Translations under genes and position numbers: made by a program | Notes under the pieces: model-generated | Databases searched by the model: none | Seen by the model: only the letters and a program-made list of their open reading frames with translations | What the model was told of the DNA's origin: nothing | Source of the DNA: AP-15 sp963736715 | GTDB lineage: Bacteria > Pseudomonadota > Alphaproteobacteria > ATCC43930 > CGMCC-115725 | Length of the DNA: 64,000 nt | Direction of reading: 5' to 3' | Assembly: GCA_963736715.1 (NCBI GenBank) | Contig: CAVTQA010000016.1 | Span: 62,001-126,000 of the forward strand | Part shown: positions 52,389 to 61,396 of the stretch, one piece after another | Numbering within the stretch: position 1 is the first letter of the stretch | Layout of the letters: each line of letters begins with the position of its first letter

Positions 52389-54335
52389 GTGACCGATTTC
52401 GATGAAATTTGCGAAGAGGCGATAGGCAGCGCCCGACCATTGGGCGGCGCCGCCGATTTCGTCGAGGCCTGCCGGGTCTATCTCGCTCGGCGCAAAGTTC
52501 CCGAAGACGAATTCTCCATTTTCTTTGGCCGGCTCAGCGAAGCCTTGATGCACCGGGGATGGCGCGAGCACGCCGCCGAATGCGCCCGCGTCGCCTTCGA
52601 GTTGCAGCCGGAGCAAGAAGAAATAGCCGATCTCTGTGCCTGGGTGTTCAGCAATTCCGGACGGCACGAGGACGCCGCGGCGGCCTACGAGCGGTTGCTC
52701 GAAATGCGGCCCCGATGGGCCGAGGGCCACCGCCACGCGAGTGGCTCGCTGGCAGCCGCCGGACAACTGGACCGCGCCATTCTCCATGCCAGCAGAGCCA
52801 GCGAACTCGATCCTCACTCGTTTGAATTCGCCGTCCACGCGGCCGGCCTGTGCGAGACTGCGGGGCGATACGAGGATGCGATAGACTATCTGACGTGCGC
52901 GGCGGCCATTGCGCCCGGCCGCAGCGCTGTCCTGCGCCAGATGTCGGGCCTCAAATTCGCCCTCGAAGAGACCGAGGACGCCGTCGCTATTGCGCTGCGC
53001 GCCCTGTCCCTGGCGCCCGGTGATCGGCAGAACGCGCTGCACGCCAGCGAGCTGTTGCTGCGCACCGGGCAGTTCGACCAGGCGGCCGATATCATCTCTG
53101 GCGCGCTCGAGGCCCACCCGCAGGACGAGGTCGCGCTGCGCCTGCTCTCTGCAGCGCAGATGCTGCGCGGCCGGATCGAGGATGCACTCGATGCGATAGA
53201 CCGGGCGCTCTCGATCGCCCCGGGATTACCGGAGTACCATCTGCATCGAGCCAACCTGCTGTACCGGCATGGCCGGCTCGACGAAGCCGCCGAAGCGTTC
53301 GGCCGGGCGGCGGCGCTCGATCCGTCAAATGCCGATGCCAAGCGCTCGCAGCTGACGGTCTACTTCGACAGCGGCCGCTTTACCGAGGCGCTCGCCATCG
53401 GCGGAGAACTGATCCGCGCCGCGCCGGAAAACGAAGAATATGCGCAGGCGATGCTGCAGGTCCTGAACCGCCGGTTCGAGACCTTGGACGGCGATTACGT
53501 CGTGCTGAGCGAGCGTGCGTCGCGGCCACGCCGGGAACCGCGGCCGCCGCCCGGTTTTTTCGAGAGATTGCGCACACAGGGGCGCGTCGTTCACGCCCTG
53601 ATAATCCGGGAAACCCGCACGCGCTTCGGCAACTCCAAGCTCGGATACGGGTGGGCATTGCTCGAACCCATCGCACACATCCTGATGCTGTCGCTCGTAT
53701 TTGCGGTGATGATGCGCGGGAGACCGCCGATCGGCGAAGAATTCTTCATCTTCTATTACACCGGGATCATTCCTTATCACATGTTTGTCCACACCAGCAG
53801 CAGCATGACTTACGCGATTGCGAGCAATGGATCGTTGCTGCAGCTGCCTCTGGTCGGCACGTTCGACGTGCTGATGGCGCGAGGCCTGCTCGAACTGCTG
53901 ACCGACACGCTGGTAGCGGTTGTCCTGCTGGCGGGCTTCGGCGCGCTTGGACTCGGTGCGCTGCCGCAGGATTTTGCAGGCGTCTCGACCGCGCTCCTGG
54001 TTGTCTGGCTGCTCGGCTGCGGATGCGGCTTCCTCAATGCCGTGATCAATGCTTTTGCCAAGTCGTGGGACAAGATCTGGGCGCAGTTGACCCGTCTCTT
54101 GTATTTCTGTTCCGGAATTTTCTATGTGCCGGGAATGATGCCGGAGTGGATCCGCGACGTCCTGGCGTGGAACCCGGTATTGCAGGCGGTCGACTGGTTC
54201 CGCTCGAGCTTTTTTCGGGAATACGAGCCGCACTGGCTCGACCGCTCCTATCTGCTGATATTCGCCGTAGTGACCTTGTTGGCGGGGCTGGGCCTCGAGC
54301 GCGGATTGCAGCGCCGGCTTTATGAGCCGCTATGA
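52389..54335 (+). CDS. TPR-ABC permease fusion for polysaccharide export (KpsM-like)
   Basis: A 648-residue fusion protein. Residues about 1-375 are tandem TPR helices (AAYERLLEMRPRWAEGHRHA, AIDRALSIAPGLPEYHLHRA, AAEAFGRAAALDPSNADAKR). Residues about 385-648 form an ABC-2 polysaccharide permease: VVHALIIRETRTRFGNSKLG then WALLEPIAHILMLSLVFAVM, the FFIFYYTGIIPYHMF segment, and FCSGIFYVPGMMPEWIRDVL. Usual KpsM/CtrC/RkpT proteins are only the second part. It exports lipid-linked polysaccharide across the inner membrane with the ATPase encoded next (4-nt ATGA overlap). GTG start. Confidence 0.88.
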   Translation: MTDFDEICEEAIGSARPLGGAADFVEACRVYLARRKVPEDEFSIFFGRLSEALMHRGWREHAAECARVAFELQPEQEEIADLCAWVFSNSGRHEDAAAAYERLLEMRPRWAEGHRHASGSLAAAGQLDRAILHASRASELDPHSFEFAVHAAGLCETAGRYEDAIDYLTCAAAIAPGRSAVLRQMSGLKFALEETEDAVAIALRALSLAPGDRQNALHASELLLRTGQFDQAADIISGALEAHPQDEVALRLLSAAQMLRGRIEDALDAIDRALSIAPGLPEYHLHRANLLYRHGRLDEAAEAFGRAAALDPSNADAKRSQLTVYFDSGRFTEALAIGGELIRAAPENEEYAQAMLQVLNRRFETLDGDYVVLSERASRPRREPRPPPGFFERLRTQGRVVHALIIRETRTRFGNSKLGYGWALLEPIAHILMLSLVFAVMMRGRPPIGEEFFIFYYTGIIPYHMFVHTSSSMTYAIASNGSLLQLPLVGTFDVLMARGLLELLTDTLVAVVLLAGFGALGLGALPQDFAGVSTALLVVWLLGCGCGFLNAVINAFAKSWDKIWAQLTRLLYFCSGIFYVPGMMPEWIRDVLAWNPVLQAVDWFRSSFFREYEPHWLDRSYLLIFAVVTLLAGLGLERGLQRRLYEPL

Positions 54336-54994
54336 TCATGCTCGACCGGGTCTGCAAGTCGTATCGCACGAAAACCGGTCGGAAGACCGTGCTCGACCAA
54401 GTCAGCACGGTGTTCCAATCCGGTCACAACTTCGGAATACTGGGGCCCAACGGGGCCGGCAAGTCGACATTGATCCGCCTCATCGCCGGCTCCGAGCCGC
54501 CGGATGCCGGTATCGTGCGGCGCTACGCCCGCGTTTCGTTCCCGCTCGGTTTCGGCGGCACGTTTCACGGGGCCCTATGCGGCCGTGAAAACGTCGCCTT
54601 CATCGCTCGCATTTACGGAGCAGCGATACGCGCCACGATCGGCTACGTCGAGGCGTTCTCCGAACTCGGCGAATATTTTGATATGCCGGTAAATACCTAT
54701 TCGGCCGGGATGCGCGCTCGGCTGGCATTCGCCACCTGCCTCGCGATCGATTTCGACGTCTACCTGATCGACGAGGTGACCGAGATCGGCGACCAGCGGT
54801 TCCGCCGTAGATGCGCCGAGGCGTTCCGCCAGCGCATGCTGCGGTCCGACATTATTCTCGTAACCCACAACCCTCATACGATCCGGCAATATTGCGACAG
54901 AGGCGCTGTCCTCGCCAATGGCCGGCTGATGTTGTACGATGATATCGGCGCGGCATTGGAATCTTACCATCGCCTCCTGCAGGAGAGTGCGTGA
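54332..54994 (+). CDS. kpsT: Capsular polysaccharide ABC transporter ATPase (KpsT-like)
   Basis: A 220-residue ATPase. Walker A GPNGAGKSTL at about residues 38-47, signature TYSAGMRARLAFATCLAI, Walker B DVYLIDEVTE with the unusual final Glu of this subfamily, and H-loop LVTHNPHTI. YSAGM instead of LSGGQ is typical of KpsT/CtrD/BexA. It overlaps the permease and the KpsE-like gene at both ends, so the three form one translational unit. Confidence 0.92.
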   Translation: MIMLDRVCKSYRTKTGRKTVLDQVSTVFQSGHNFGILGPNGAGKSTLIRLIAGSEPPDAGIVRRYARVSFPLGFGGTFHGALCGRENVAFIARIYGAAIRATIGYVEAFSELGEYFDMPVNTYSAGMRARLAFATCLAIDFDVYLIDEVTEIGDQRFRRRCAEAFRQRMLRSDIILVTHNPHTIRQYCDRGAVLANGRLMLYDDIGAALESYHRLLQESA

Positions 54995-56247
54995 TGACGG
55001 CTCAGCCGACACGCGCACGGTCTGCCGGCGACTGGATCGGCCCGCCGTCCTCGCTGGCCCGCGAACCCGCCATTGCCGCCAGACTTCCGGTACCTCCCGA
55101 GGACAGCGGAGCAATCGCCGTTTTTCAGGCGCAGGACTTCGCTGCGCGCCGCCGTCGCTTCCCGGTTCGCTTGCTGTCGTTCGTTGTTATCGTAGTAGTG
55201 CCGGTCGCACTGGCCGCAGTATATTATTTCGTGATCGCCGCCGACCAGTACGTCGCCGAATTTCGTTTTGCACTGCGCACTGTCGAGCCGGTCCGAGCCG
55301 AGATCGGCGGAATATTGCAAGGTAGCGTCGCGCCCTCGCCGGTCGGTGTGGACTCCTATGCCGTCGTCCAATACCTCGGCAGCCGCGATGTCATCGACGA
55401 CCTCGGCGAGACTCTCGATTTGCGCGGCATGTTTTCGCGTCCAGAAGCCGATTGGCTGACGCGGCTGCAGCTTCCGGTATCCATTGAGGAGCTGGTCAGA
55501 TATTGGAAAAACCAGGTAGACGCGTTCTACGACATCACCAACGGGGCGATCGTTGTCCGGGCCCGCGCGTTCACGCCGGAGGATGCACTGCAACTGGCGC
55601 GGGCGGTCCTCGCCTCGGCCGAGCACCTGGTCAATGATTTGTCGGCGCGGGCGCGCCGCGATACTTTGTCGAATTCGGAGAAGGAAGTGCGCCGCGCCGA
55701 AAGGCGGCTCAAGGCGACGCTCGCGCGGCTTCGCGAGTTTCGCGACCAGGAGGGCATCATCGATCCGCGCAAGACCGCCGATGCCACCCAGGCGCTGGCT
55801 GGCCGGATACGCGACGAGATCGTCCGTGCCGACACCGAATTATCCACCGTCAAGCATTACATGCGGGCCGACGCGCCGTCGGTGAGGATATTGGAGGCTC
55901 GCCTGCAGGCGCTGCAGACTGAGCTCCGATCGGTGGAAAGCGAGGTGACCGACACCGAAAAATCGCGTTCCGAGGTTCTGTCGCGGGTGATGGGATCATA
56001 CGAGAGGCTCGAAAGTGAGCGGACCTTCGCCGAAAAAGCCTACCAGCACGCATTGGAGGCGCTCGATCGGGCGCGCATGAACGCCGACCGCCAGCAAGTC
56101 TACATTGCGGGCTTCGTGCAGCCGAGCCTTCCCGAGGAATCGCTCTATCCGCGCCGGTTGCGCAATGTCGGCATCGCCCTTCTTCTCTGCAGTGCTATTT
56201 GGCTGATTGGCGCCGTTATTGTCCAGACGGTGCGAGAGCACCTGTAG
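54994..56247 (+). CDS. kpsE: Capsule export inner-membrane adaptor (KpsE/CtrB/BexC-like)
   Basis: 417 residues from ATG 54994 (AGGAGA 7 nt upstream; an in-frame GTG immediately precedes it). A proline-rich cytoplasmic end leads to a membrane helix (LLSFVVIVVVPVALAAVYYF), a periplasmic domain with long coiled coil at about 190-340 (EKEVRRAERRLKATLARLRE), then a C-terminal helix (VGIALLLCSAIWLIGAVIV). VAEFRFALR and FVQPSLPEESLYPRR are family signatures. It links the ABC exporter to an outer-membrane channel, which is not encoded here. Confidence 0.9.
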   Translation: MTAQPTRARSAGDWIGPPSSLAREPAIAARLPVPPEDSGAIAVFQAQDFAARRRRFPVRLLSFVVIVVVPVALAAVYYFVIAADQYVAEFRFALRTVEPVRAEIGGILQGSVAPSPVGVDSYAVVQYLGSRDVIDDLGETLDLRGMFSRPEADWLTRLQLPVSIEELVRYWKNQVDAFYDITNGAIVVRARAFTPEDALQLARAVLASAEHLVNDLSARARRDTLSNSEKEVRRAERRLKATLARLREFRDQEGIIDPRKTADATQALAGRIRDEIVRADTELSTVKHYMRADAPSVRILEARLQALQTELRSVESEVTDTEKSRSEVLSRVMGSYERLESERTFAEKAYQHALEALDRARMNADRQQVYIAGFVQPSLPEESLYPRRLRNVGIALLLCSAIWLIGAVIVQTVREHL

Positions 56248-56300
56248 ACTGCACTGCAACTGGTTTGGCGTCGAACGGGAGCTGTCGGAAGAGAGACATC

Positions 56301-57710
56301 ATGGCGACGCTCGAAATCGACACTCACCCTCGGCTGTTGTCGGCGCCGCCGATCACGGCCTCGCCCTTTCATCACGTCCGCCGCAGACGAAAAAGGCTCG
56401 CCCTGATTTCGACCCACGACGATTTGTGCGGGATCGCGGCCTACACCCGCAGTTTGGAGAAGCAGCTAAACGATGTTTTTGAGGTTACGGTATTCGACTT
56501 GGATCAGTATCTGCTGCGCAGCCCGCATGGCCGCGTCAGAAAATTCGGTGACCGGCACGTTCTGGATATATGTCGTGAAATAAGAGACTACGAGGCCGTC
56601 AATCTGCAACTCGAGCATGGCACATTGGGCCGTAGCTGCCACGACATTCATCGGCGGTTTTCCTGGATTTTGCGGGCGGCTCCGCGGCTTTCAGTGACGT
56701 TCCACACAGTGTTCCAGTGCGAGGCTTTCAATTATCGGGAGTATTTCAGAGAAATTCTGAAGCGAAATTTTGCAAAAGCGATTGCAATGCGAGCGCAGTA
56801 CAACCGCGAACACCTGCTATCGGCGGGGCTGGCCAGCCGGCTGCGTCGCGCTCAGCGCTTCAAGCCAGTCACTCTTATCGTGCATACCCGCCGCGACCTG
56901 TGGCAGATGAAATTCGCGCACGGCATGCGGAATGTATACGACCATCCCTTGTCGTTCCTATCTGCCGCCGAAGTGGCGGACGTTCGGCGCACCGCATCCC
57001 GGAAGAAGTTTCCGGTACTCGATGATGTCCCCGCCGGAAGCAGGCTGATCGGGCTGTTCGGCTTTCTCGGGCGCTACAAGGGGTTCGATACCGTCGTCAG
57101 GGCATTGCATCACCTGCCGAAAGATTATCGTCTGCTGATTTTCGGCGGCGTCCATCCGAATGAAATCAAGCCCCACCAGCCCATCGACCCTGTCGTCTCG
57201 TCGTTGTTCGACGCCGGTTATGTCGATACCAGTGTCGCTGAGCGGATCCTATCCAACGGGGAGGGGACCGCGCCGGCGGTCTCGCTCGCCGTCGACAGCT
57301 CGATGCGCGATCTGTTGATCGAGCATCCAAAGGATTTGTCGGATCGCATTCATTTTATGGGGGCCCAGAGCGACGCCGATTTCCTCGGCGGCATGGCGAT
57401 CTGTGACGCGGTCGTATTCCCTTACATCGAGGTAGGGCAGTCCTCGTCCGGTCCGATTTCCCAGGCATTGGAGCTGGGCTGCCGTGTCATTGCTTCGCGG
57501 ACGCATACGTTTATTCAGCTCAGCCGCTATCACCACAACCTGATCGAGTTCTTCGACATCGGCAATCACCTCGAACTGGCCGGCCGCATCCGAGCGCGGC
57601 CGCAATTCGAGCGGCGCGAGCATCTTCCGGCATTCAACGTCGAGACCAACAAGGCCGTCTACCTCGCCGCCAACGGCTCGCACGCCGCGGCTACCCGGGT
57701 CAGGGTTTGA
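56301..57710 (+). CDS. GT-B glycosyltransferase (family 4-like)
   Basis: 469 residues from ATG 56301. The N-terminal domain has ALISTHDDLCGIAAYTRSLE, a donor/acceptor entry loop; the C-terminal Rossmann domain has LIGLFGFLGRYKGFDTVVRA and VVFPYIEVGQSSSGPISQAL with the late Glu of an E-x7-E-type motif. It probably adds a sugar to the polysaccharide exported by the neighbouring system. It lies 53 nt after the KpsE-like gene. Sugar specificity cannot be read. Confidence 0.85.
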   Translation: MATLEIDTHPRLLSAPPITASPFHHVRRRRKRLALISTHDDLCGIAAYTRSLEKQLNDVFEVTVFDLDQYLLRSPHGRVRKFGDRHVLDICREIRDYEAVNLQLEHGTLGRSCHDIHRRFSWILRAAPRLSVTFHTVFQCEAFNYREYFREILKRNFAKAIAMRAQYNREHLLSAGLASRLRRAQRFKPVTLIVHTRRDLWQMKFAHGMRNVYDHPLSFLSAAEVADVRRTASRKKFPVLDDVPAGSRLIGLFGFLGRYKGFDTVVRALHHLPKDYRLLIFGGVHPNEIKPHQPIDPVVSSLFDAGYVDTSVAERILSNGEGTAPAVSLAVDSSMRDLLIEHPKDLSDRIHFMGAQSDADFLGGMAICDAVVFPYIEVGQSSSGPISQALELGCRVIASRTHTFIQLSRYHHNLIEFFDIGNHLELAGRIRARPQFERREHLPAFNVETNKAVYLAANGSHAAATRVRV

Positions 57711-57808
57711 ACCCAAGATCAAATTGCTCGCGACAATCGGTCCCGGCGAACCTATGATCGGAGCGCCGCAACTGCGATTTTGGGGCGTCGGCGAACGGAG
57801 GAGCCAAA

Positions 57809-58960
57809 ATGAGAAACGGGTTTCGCGTTTATGATTCCGATACGCATGTCAATCCCGCCGCGGAGGTGTTGGAGCGGTATGTCGACCCGGACTTTCGGGC
57901 GCGCCTTGACGAGCTGTCGCCCTACCGGTTTGCGGTCGGGCAAGGAGCGGTCGGCGGTGTGGAAGGGCTCCACAACTATCGGGTCGGAACGAAATACTAC
58001 CGGCGGGTTCTCGGCGAGAGCGCGCCACGCGAGACCTTTACCGGCCGCGAAACGAAATGGATGGGCAGCAAGATGCCGCGGCCCGGCGTGCAGGACGACC
58101 AGGCCGAGAACCGCGTCAAGGACATGGATGACGAAGGGACCGATGCTCATTTCTTGATCCCGACCTCCTGGCTCAGCGCCGTCGGCCTTCCCGACCCGGC
58201 GCTCGAAATCGGGCTTATACGCGCCTACCACCGGCACATGTCGGATTTTTGCGGGCAATATCCGACCCGCCTCAAGAGCATGATCGTTGCGTCAACCCGC
58301 GTTCCCGAGGAAGCCGTGCGCGAGATCCGCGAATGGGGTAAGTCGAAATGGGCGGTCGCGGTGATGCCGCTGCTCGCGAAGGACCTGCCGGCTGATCATC
58401 CCGATTTGAGCCCGATCTGGGAGGCAGCCCAGGAATACGATCTGCCGATCGCCAATCATAGTTTTACGTGGAACCCGCCCTACTACCCGGGCTACGAGGA
58501 CCTCTGGGAAAACATCTTTCTCAGCCGGCTCGCCGCGCATCCCTGGGGTGCGATGCGGTTCGTCGGGTCCTTCATCGGCGGCGGCCTCTTCGACAAGTAC
58601 CCGAAGCTCCGGATGGGGGTGCTCGAATGCGGCTTCGGATGGCTCCCGTTCTGGGCTCGGCGCATGGACGAGCAAGCGGTCTATGTCGGCGGCACGGCCC
58701 CACTCAAGCAAAAGCCCAGCGAATACATGGCGAGCGGCCGCTTCTTCTGCAGCATCGAGCACCACGAAGGGGAGGACATGTTCAACTATGTCTCTCATTT
58801 CCTCGGTGACGACATTCTGATGTACGCCTCCGACTATCCCCACTCGGAATGCCAATTCCCAGAATCGGTCGACAACATCATCGCCTGGTCGAGCCTCGAG
58901 GAGGATACGAAGAGAAAACTGCTCTTCGACAACGCCGACCGCTTCTTCAAACAAGCGTGA
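57809..58960 (+). CDS. COG2159-type amidohydrolase (paralogue 1)
   Basis: A 383-residue TIM-barrel metal hydrolase of the amidohydrolase-2 group (ACMSD/LigW-like). Metal residues are visible: DSDTHV at the N-terminus (the DxDxH variant of HxH), IANHSFTWN (His) and YASDYPHSE (Asp). Most of the sequence matches the next gene, for example AAHPWGAMRFVGSFIGGGLF and FWARRMDEQAVYVGGTAPLK. Such proteins occur in aromatic degradation as decarboxylases or hydrolases. Substrate unknown. GGAGG lies 7 nt before the ATG. Confidence 0.87.
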   Translation: MRNGFRVYDSDTHVNPAAEVLERYVDPDFRARLDELSPYRFAVGQGAVGGVEGLHNYRVGTKYYRRVLGESAPRETFTGRETKWMGSKMPRPGVQDDQAENRVKDMDDEGTDAHFLIPTSWLSAVGLPDPALEIGLIRAYHRHMSDFCGQYPTRLKSMIVASTRVPEEAVREIREWGKSKWAVAVMPLLAKDLPADHPDLSPIWEAAQEYDLPIANHSFTWNPPYYPGYEDLWENIFLSRLAAHPWGAMRFVGSFIGGGLFDKYPKLRMGVLECGFGWLPFWARRMDEQAVYVGGTAPLKQKPSEYMASGRFFCSIEHHEGEDMFNYVSHFLGDDILMYASDYPHSECQFPESVDNIIAWSSLEEDTKRKLLFDNADRFFKQA

Positions 58961-58988
58961 TGCCGCGGACGCGGCGAGGAGAGCCGGG

Positions 58989-60119
58989 ATGAAGAACGGC
59001 TTTCGCGTCTATGACGCCGACACGCATGTCAGCCCTTCCGCAGAGGTCCTCGAACGCTACCTCGACCCGAGCTTTCGACCCAGGCTCGCCGAGTTGGCGC
59101 CCTATCGCCATGACACCGGCGACGGTCTGCACTCCTACAGCTTTGGCAGGAAGTTCTATCGCCGCGTGCTCGGTGAGGCGACGCCGCGCGAGACCTTCAC
59201 CGGCCGCGAGTCGCGCTGGCGCGGCAGCAAGGTGCCGCGCCCGGGAGTGCAGGACGCCGACGCTCCCAACCGTGTACTGGACATGGACGACGAGGGGACG
59301 GATTTACATTTCCTGATCCCGGGCTCGTTCATGAGCTTCGTTGGGCTCGACGATCCGGCTTTCGAGGTCGCGATGGCGCGCGCCTATCATCGACACATCG
59401 CCGATTTCTGCGGCCAGTTCCCGAACCGGCTGAAAAGCCTGATCGTCGCCTCGGCGCGCGTTCCCGAGGAGGCCGTGCGCGAGATCCGCGAATGGGGGAA
59501 TTCGAAATGGGCGGTGGCGGTCAAACCGTTGATGCCGACCGACATCCCGCCCGATCACCCCGATCTCGAGCCGATCTGGCGGGCGGCAGAGGAATACGAT
59601 CTGCCGATCGCGCACCACAGCTCGACCTGGAACCCGCCCTATTATCCCGCCTACCGCGATGTCTGGGACAACATCTTCCTCGGCCGGCTGGCATCGCATC
59701 CGTGGGGCGCGATGCGGTTTGTCGCCTCTTTCATCGGCGGCGGCATCATGGACCGCTACCCAAGCCTCAGGATGGGCGTGCTCGAATGCGGTTTCGGCTG
59801 GCTGCCGTTCTGGGCGCGGCGTATGGATGAGCAGGCGGTCTATGTCGGCGGCACTGCACCGCTCAAACTGAAACCAAGCGAATACCTGACGAGCGGCCGC
59901 TTCTTCTGCAGCATCGAGCGACAGGAAGGTGAGGATATGTTCAACACCGTCACGCAATATCTCGGTGACGATGTGTTGATGTACGCCTCCGACTACCCGC
60001 ACTCGGAGTGCCAATTTCCGGACTCGATCGACAACATCCTCGCGTGGTCGAGCCTCAGCGGCGACACGCGGCGAAAGCTCTTCTGGGACAACGCAAACCG
60101 CTTGTTCAAACAGACTTGA
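58989..60119 (+). CDS. COG2159-type amidohydrolase (paralogue 2)
   Basis: A 376-residue paralogue of the preceding gene, 28 nt downstream. It keeps DADTHV, IAHHSSTWN and YASDYPHSE and long identical runs (SHPWGAMRFVASFIGGG, FWARRMDEQAVYVGG). It lacks about seven residues after PYRHDTGDGL that paralogue 1 has. A tandem duplication with divergence is clear; the two may form a heteromer or act on related substrates. Confidence 0.87.
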   Translation: MKNGFRVYDADTHVSPSAEVLERYLDPSFRPRLAELAPYRHDTGDGLHSYSFGRKFYRRVLGEATPRETFTGRESRWRGSKVPRPGVQDADAPNRVLDMDDEGTDLHFLIPGSFMSFVGLDDPAFEVAMARAYHRHIADFCGQFPNRLKSLIVASARVPEEAVREIREWGNSKWAVAVKPLMPTDIPPDHPDLEPIWRAAEEYDLPIAHHSSTWNPPYYPAYRDVWDNIFLGRLASHPWGAMRFVASFIGGGIMDRYPSLRMGVLECGFGWLPFWARRMDEQAVYVGGTAPLKLKPSEYLTSGRFFCSIERQEGEDMFNTVTQYLGDDVLMYASDYPHSECQFPDSIDNILAWSSLSGDTRRKLFWDNANRLFKQT

Positions 60120-60170
60120 GCCTGGCCCAGAATAGACCTCGCAATATCAGGACATCATCGTCGCTCCCGC

Positions 60171-60194
60171 GAAAGAGGGTGTAACCCAATCCCG
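60171..60194 (+). repeat. Left inverted repeat of the IS remnant
   Basis: Twenty-four bases beginning GAAAGAGGGTGTAACC, exactly complementary to 61211-61234. Confidence 0.85.
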
Positions 60195-60277
60195 GCGAAA
60201 ATTGATAATTTGCGGTCATTGCTAGAAGTGGTCTCGCCTCTGCTGTGTAATTCTATTAGTGGGGGTAGGGGGATCGG

Positions 60278-61074
60278 ATGAGCCAGGGTGTTCGGGTCAT
60301 TGGTCCGGACCGCGCGCAGTTGCGCTGGGAGATGGTCGACTTGGACAGCCAGTTGCCGGACGACCACCGGGCGCGGCTGGTTTGGGCCTTTGTCGAAGGT
60401 CTGGATCTGAGCGAATTTTACGATCGGATCAAGGCGCGCGACACGGTGGCGGCGCCGGCGCGGAACGTGCAGAGCCTGCCCCATCGCGGCAATCTTCCGG
60501 GACAGAACACGCAGGCCGGGGTGGCCACCAGCAACGGCTTCATCGTTGGCATCGATCCGACCGATCGGCGCAAGGACAGCGGATTGGCGCCGGGACTGGT
60601 CGAGACCATTGCCGAGCGCTGTGGCCGGGTGCCGCAACGGCTGCTCGCCGATACCACGGCGATGACCCAGGGCGACGACCCAGAGCGATGACCCGGGAGG
60701 ACATCGTCAAACTGGCGGAACGCCATCCCGATTTGACGGTCTACAGCCCGCCGCCGCCGGAGCGCACGGAGGTCACCGCCGAGACGTTGCGCAAGCGCCG
60801 CTGGAGACGCCGCCGCGAGCCGTCGGCGGTGCAGGCGTGGCGGGCCCGAATGGCGCGCGAGGAAGGCCAGGAAATCTACCGCCAGCGCAAGCTGACCGAA
60901 CGAGCGCACGGCATCGTCAAGAACCGCGGCATGTCCCGGTTCCTGGTGCATGGCCGAGAGAACGTCCGCGCCGTCTGCCTTCTGCGGGCGCTGGCCCTCA
61001 ACCTGGGCTGGGCCAACACGCTGCGCCGCCGCAGTGCCGCGGCGGCGGCAATGGCGATGCCGGCGAGCGCATGA
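60278..61074 (+). pseudogene. Truncated IS1182-like transposase
   Basis: The first part (60278 on) reads RWEMVDLDSQLPDDHRARLV and VEGLDLSEFYDRIKARDTVA, an IS1182-type N-terminus. The central DDE core is replaced by about 75 codons that include GVATSNGFIVGIDPTDRRKD and LADTTAMTQGDD. After a stop at 60691 another frame gives TVYSPPPPERTEVTAETLRK and a C-terminus ERAHGIVKNRGMSRFLVHGR typical of these transposases. It lacks most of the catalytic domain and must be inactive. Confidence 0.75.
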
Positions 61075-61396
61075 CCGCGACCGGACATAAAAGCAGCGCC
61101 ATTCCCAATGACATTCGATGCCATCCTCAGCACACTCTCTGGAAAAATGCTGCCAGCCTCCCACATCTCACGGTTGAGTAGGCCGCCAGGAGACACGTCA
61201 CGCAAAAAAGCGGGATTGGGTTACACCCTCTTTCGCCGGGACGACAACAGGTAAAACTCACCGATAAACTTGGGAATTTCGATTCCACTACGGGCTCTGA
61301 GCTCGCAAGCTCAGCGCGGAGGCGTGCTAAGCTAAACACAAGCCGCCGTCACCCGGAGGATGCGGGGCGTGCGGCGCCTTGCGGAGGAACAGGGAG
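61075..61396. other. Spacer with right IS end and upstream region of the binding-protein gene
   Basis: It holds the right inverted repeat (61211-61234) and a 7-bp hairpin CTGAGCT-CGCA-AGCTCAG at 61297-61314 without a U-tract. A GGAGG site at 61383 precedes the next start. No gene is seen. Confidence 0.5.
61211..61234 (-). repeat. Right inverted repeat of the IS remnant
   Basis: Twenty-four bases, the exact reverse complement of 60171-60194. Confidence 0.85.

Larger units (their letters stand above)
60171..61234. mobile_element. Remnant insertion sequence with perfect 24-bp inverted ends
   Basis: Bases 60171-60194 are the exact reverse complement of 61211-61234. Between them lies a decayed transposase gene in two frames with an internal gap. 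Outside the exact 24 bp the ends still match partly (GCGGGAGCGAC against GCCGGGACGAC). Total 1064 bp. The element family is probably IS1182-like, judged from transposase parts. No target duplication was confirmed. Confidence 0.7.

Noticed and set aside
61297..61314. Hairpin upstream of the binding-protein gene as a terminator or riboswitch
   Set aside because: Only seven base pairs with no U-tract and no conserved aptamer pattern; recorded only as a small inverted repeat.
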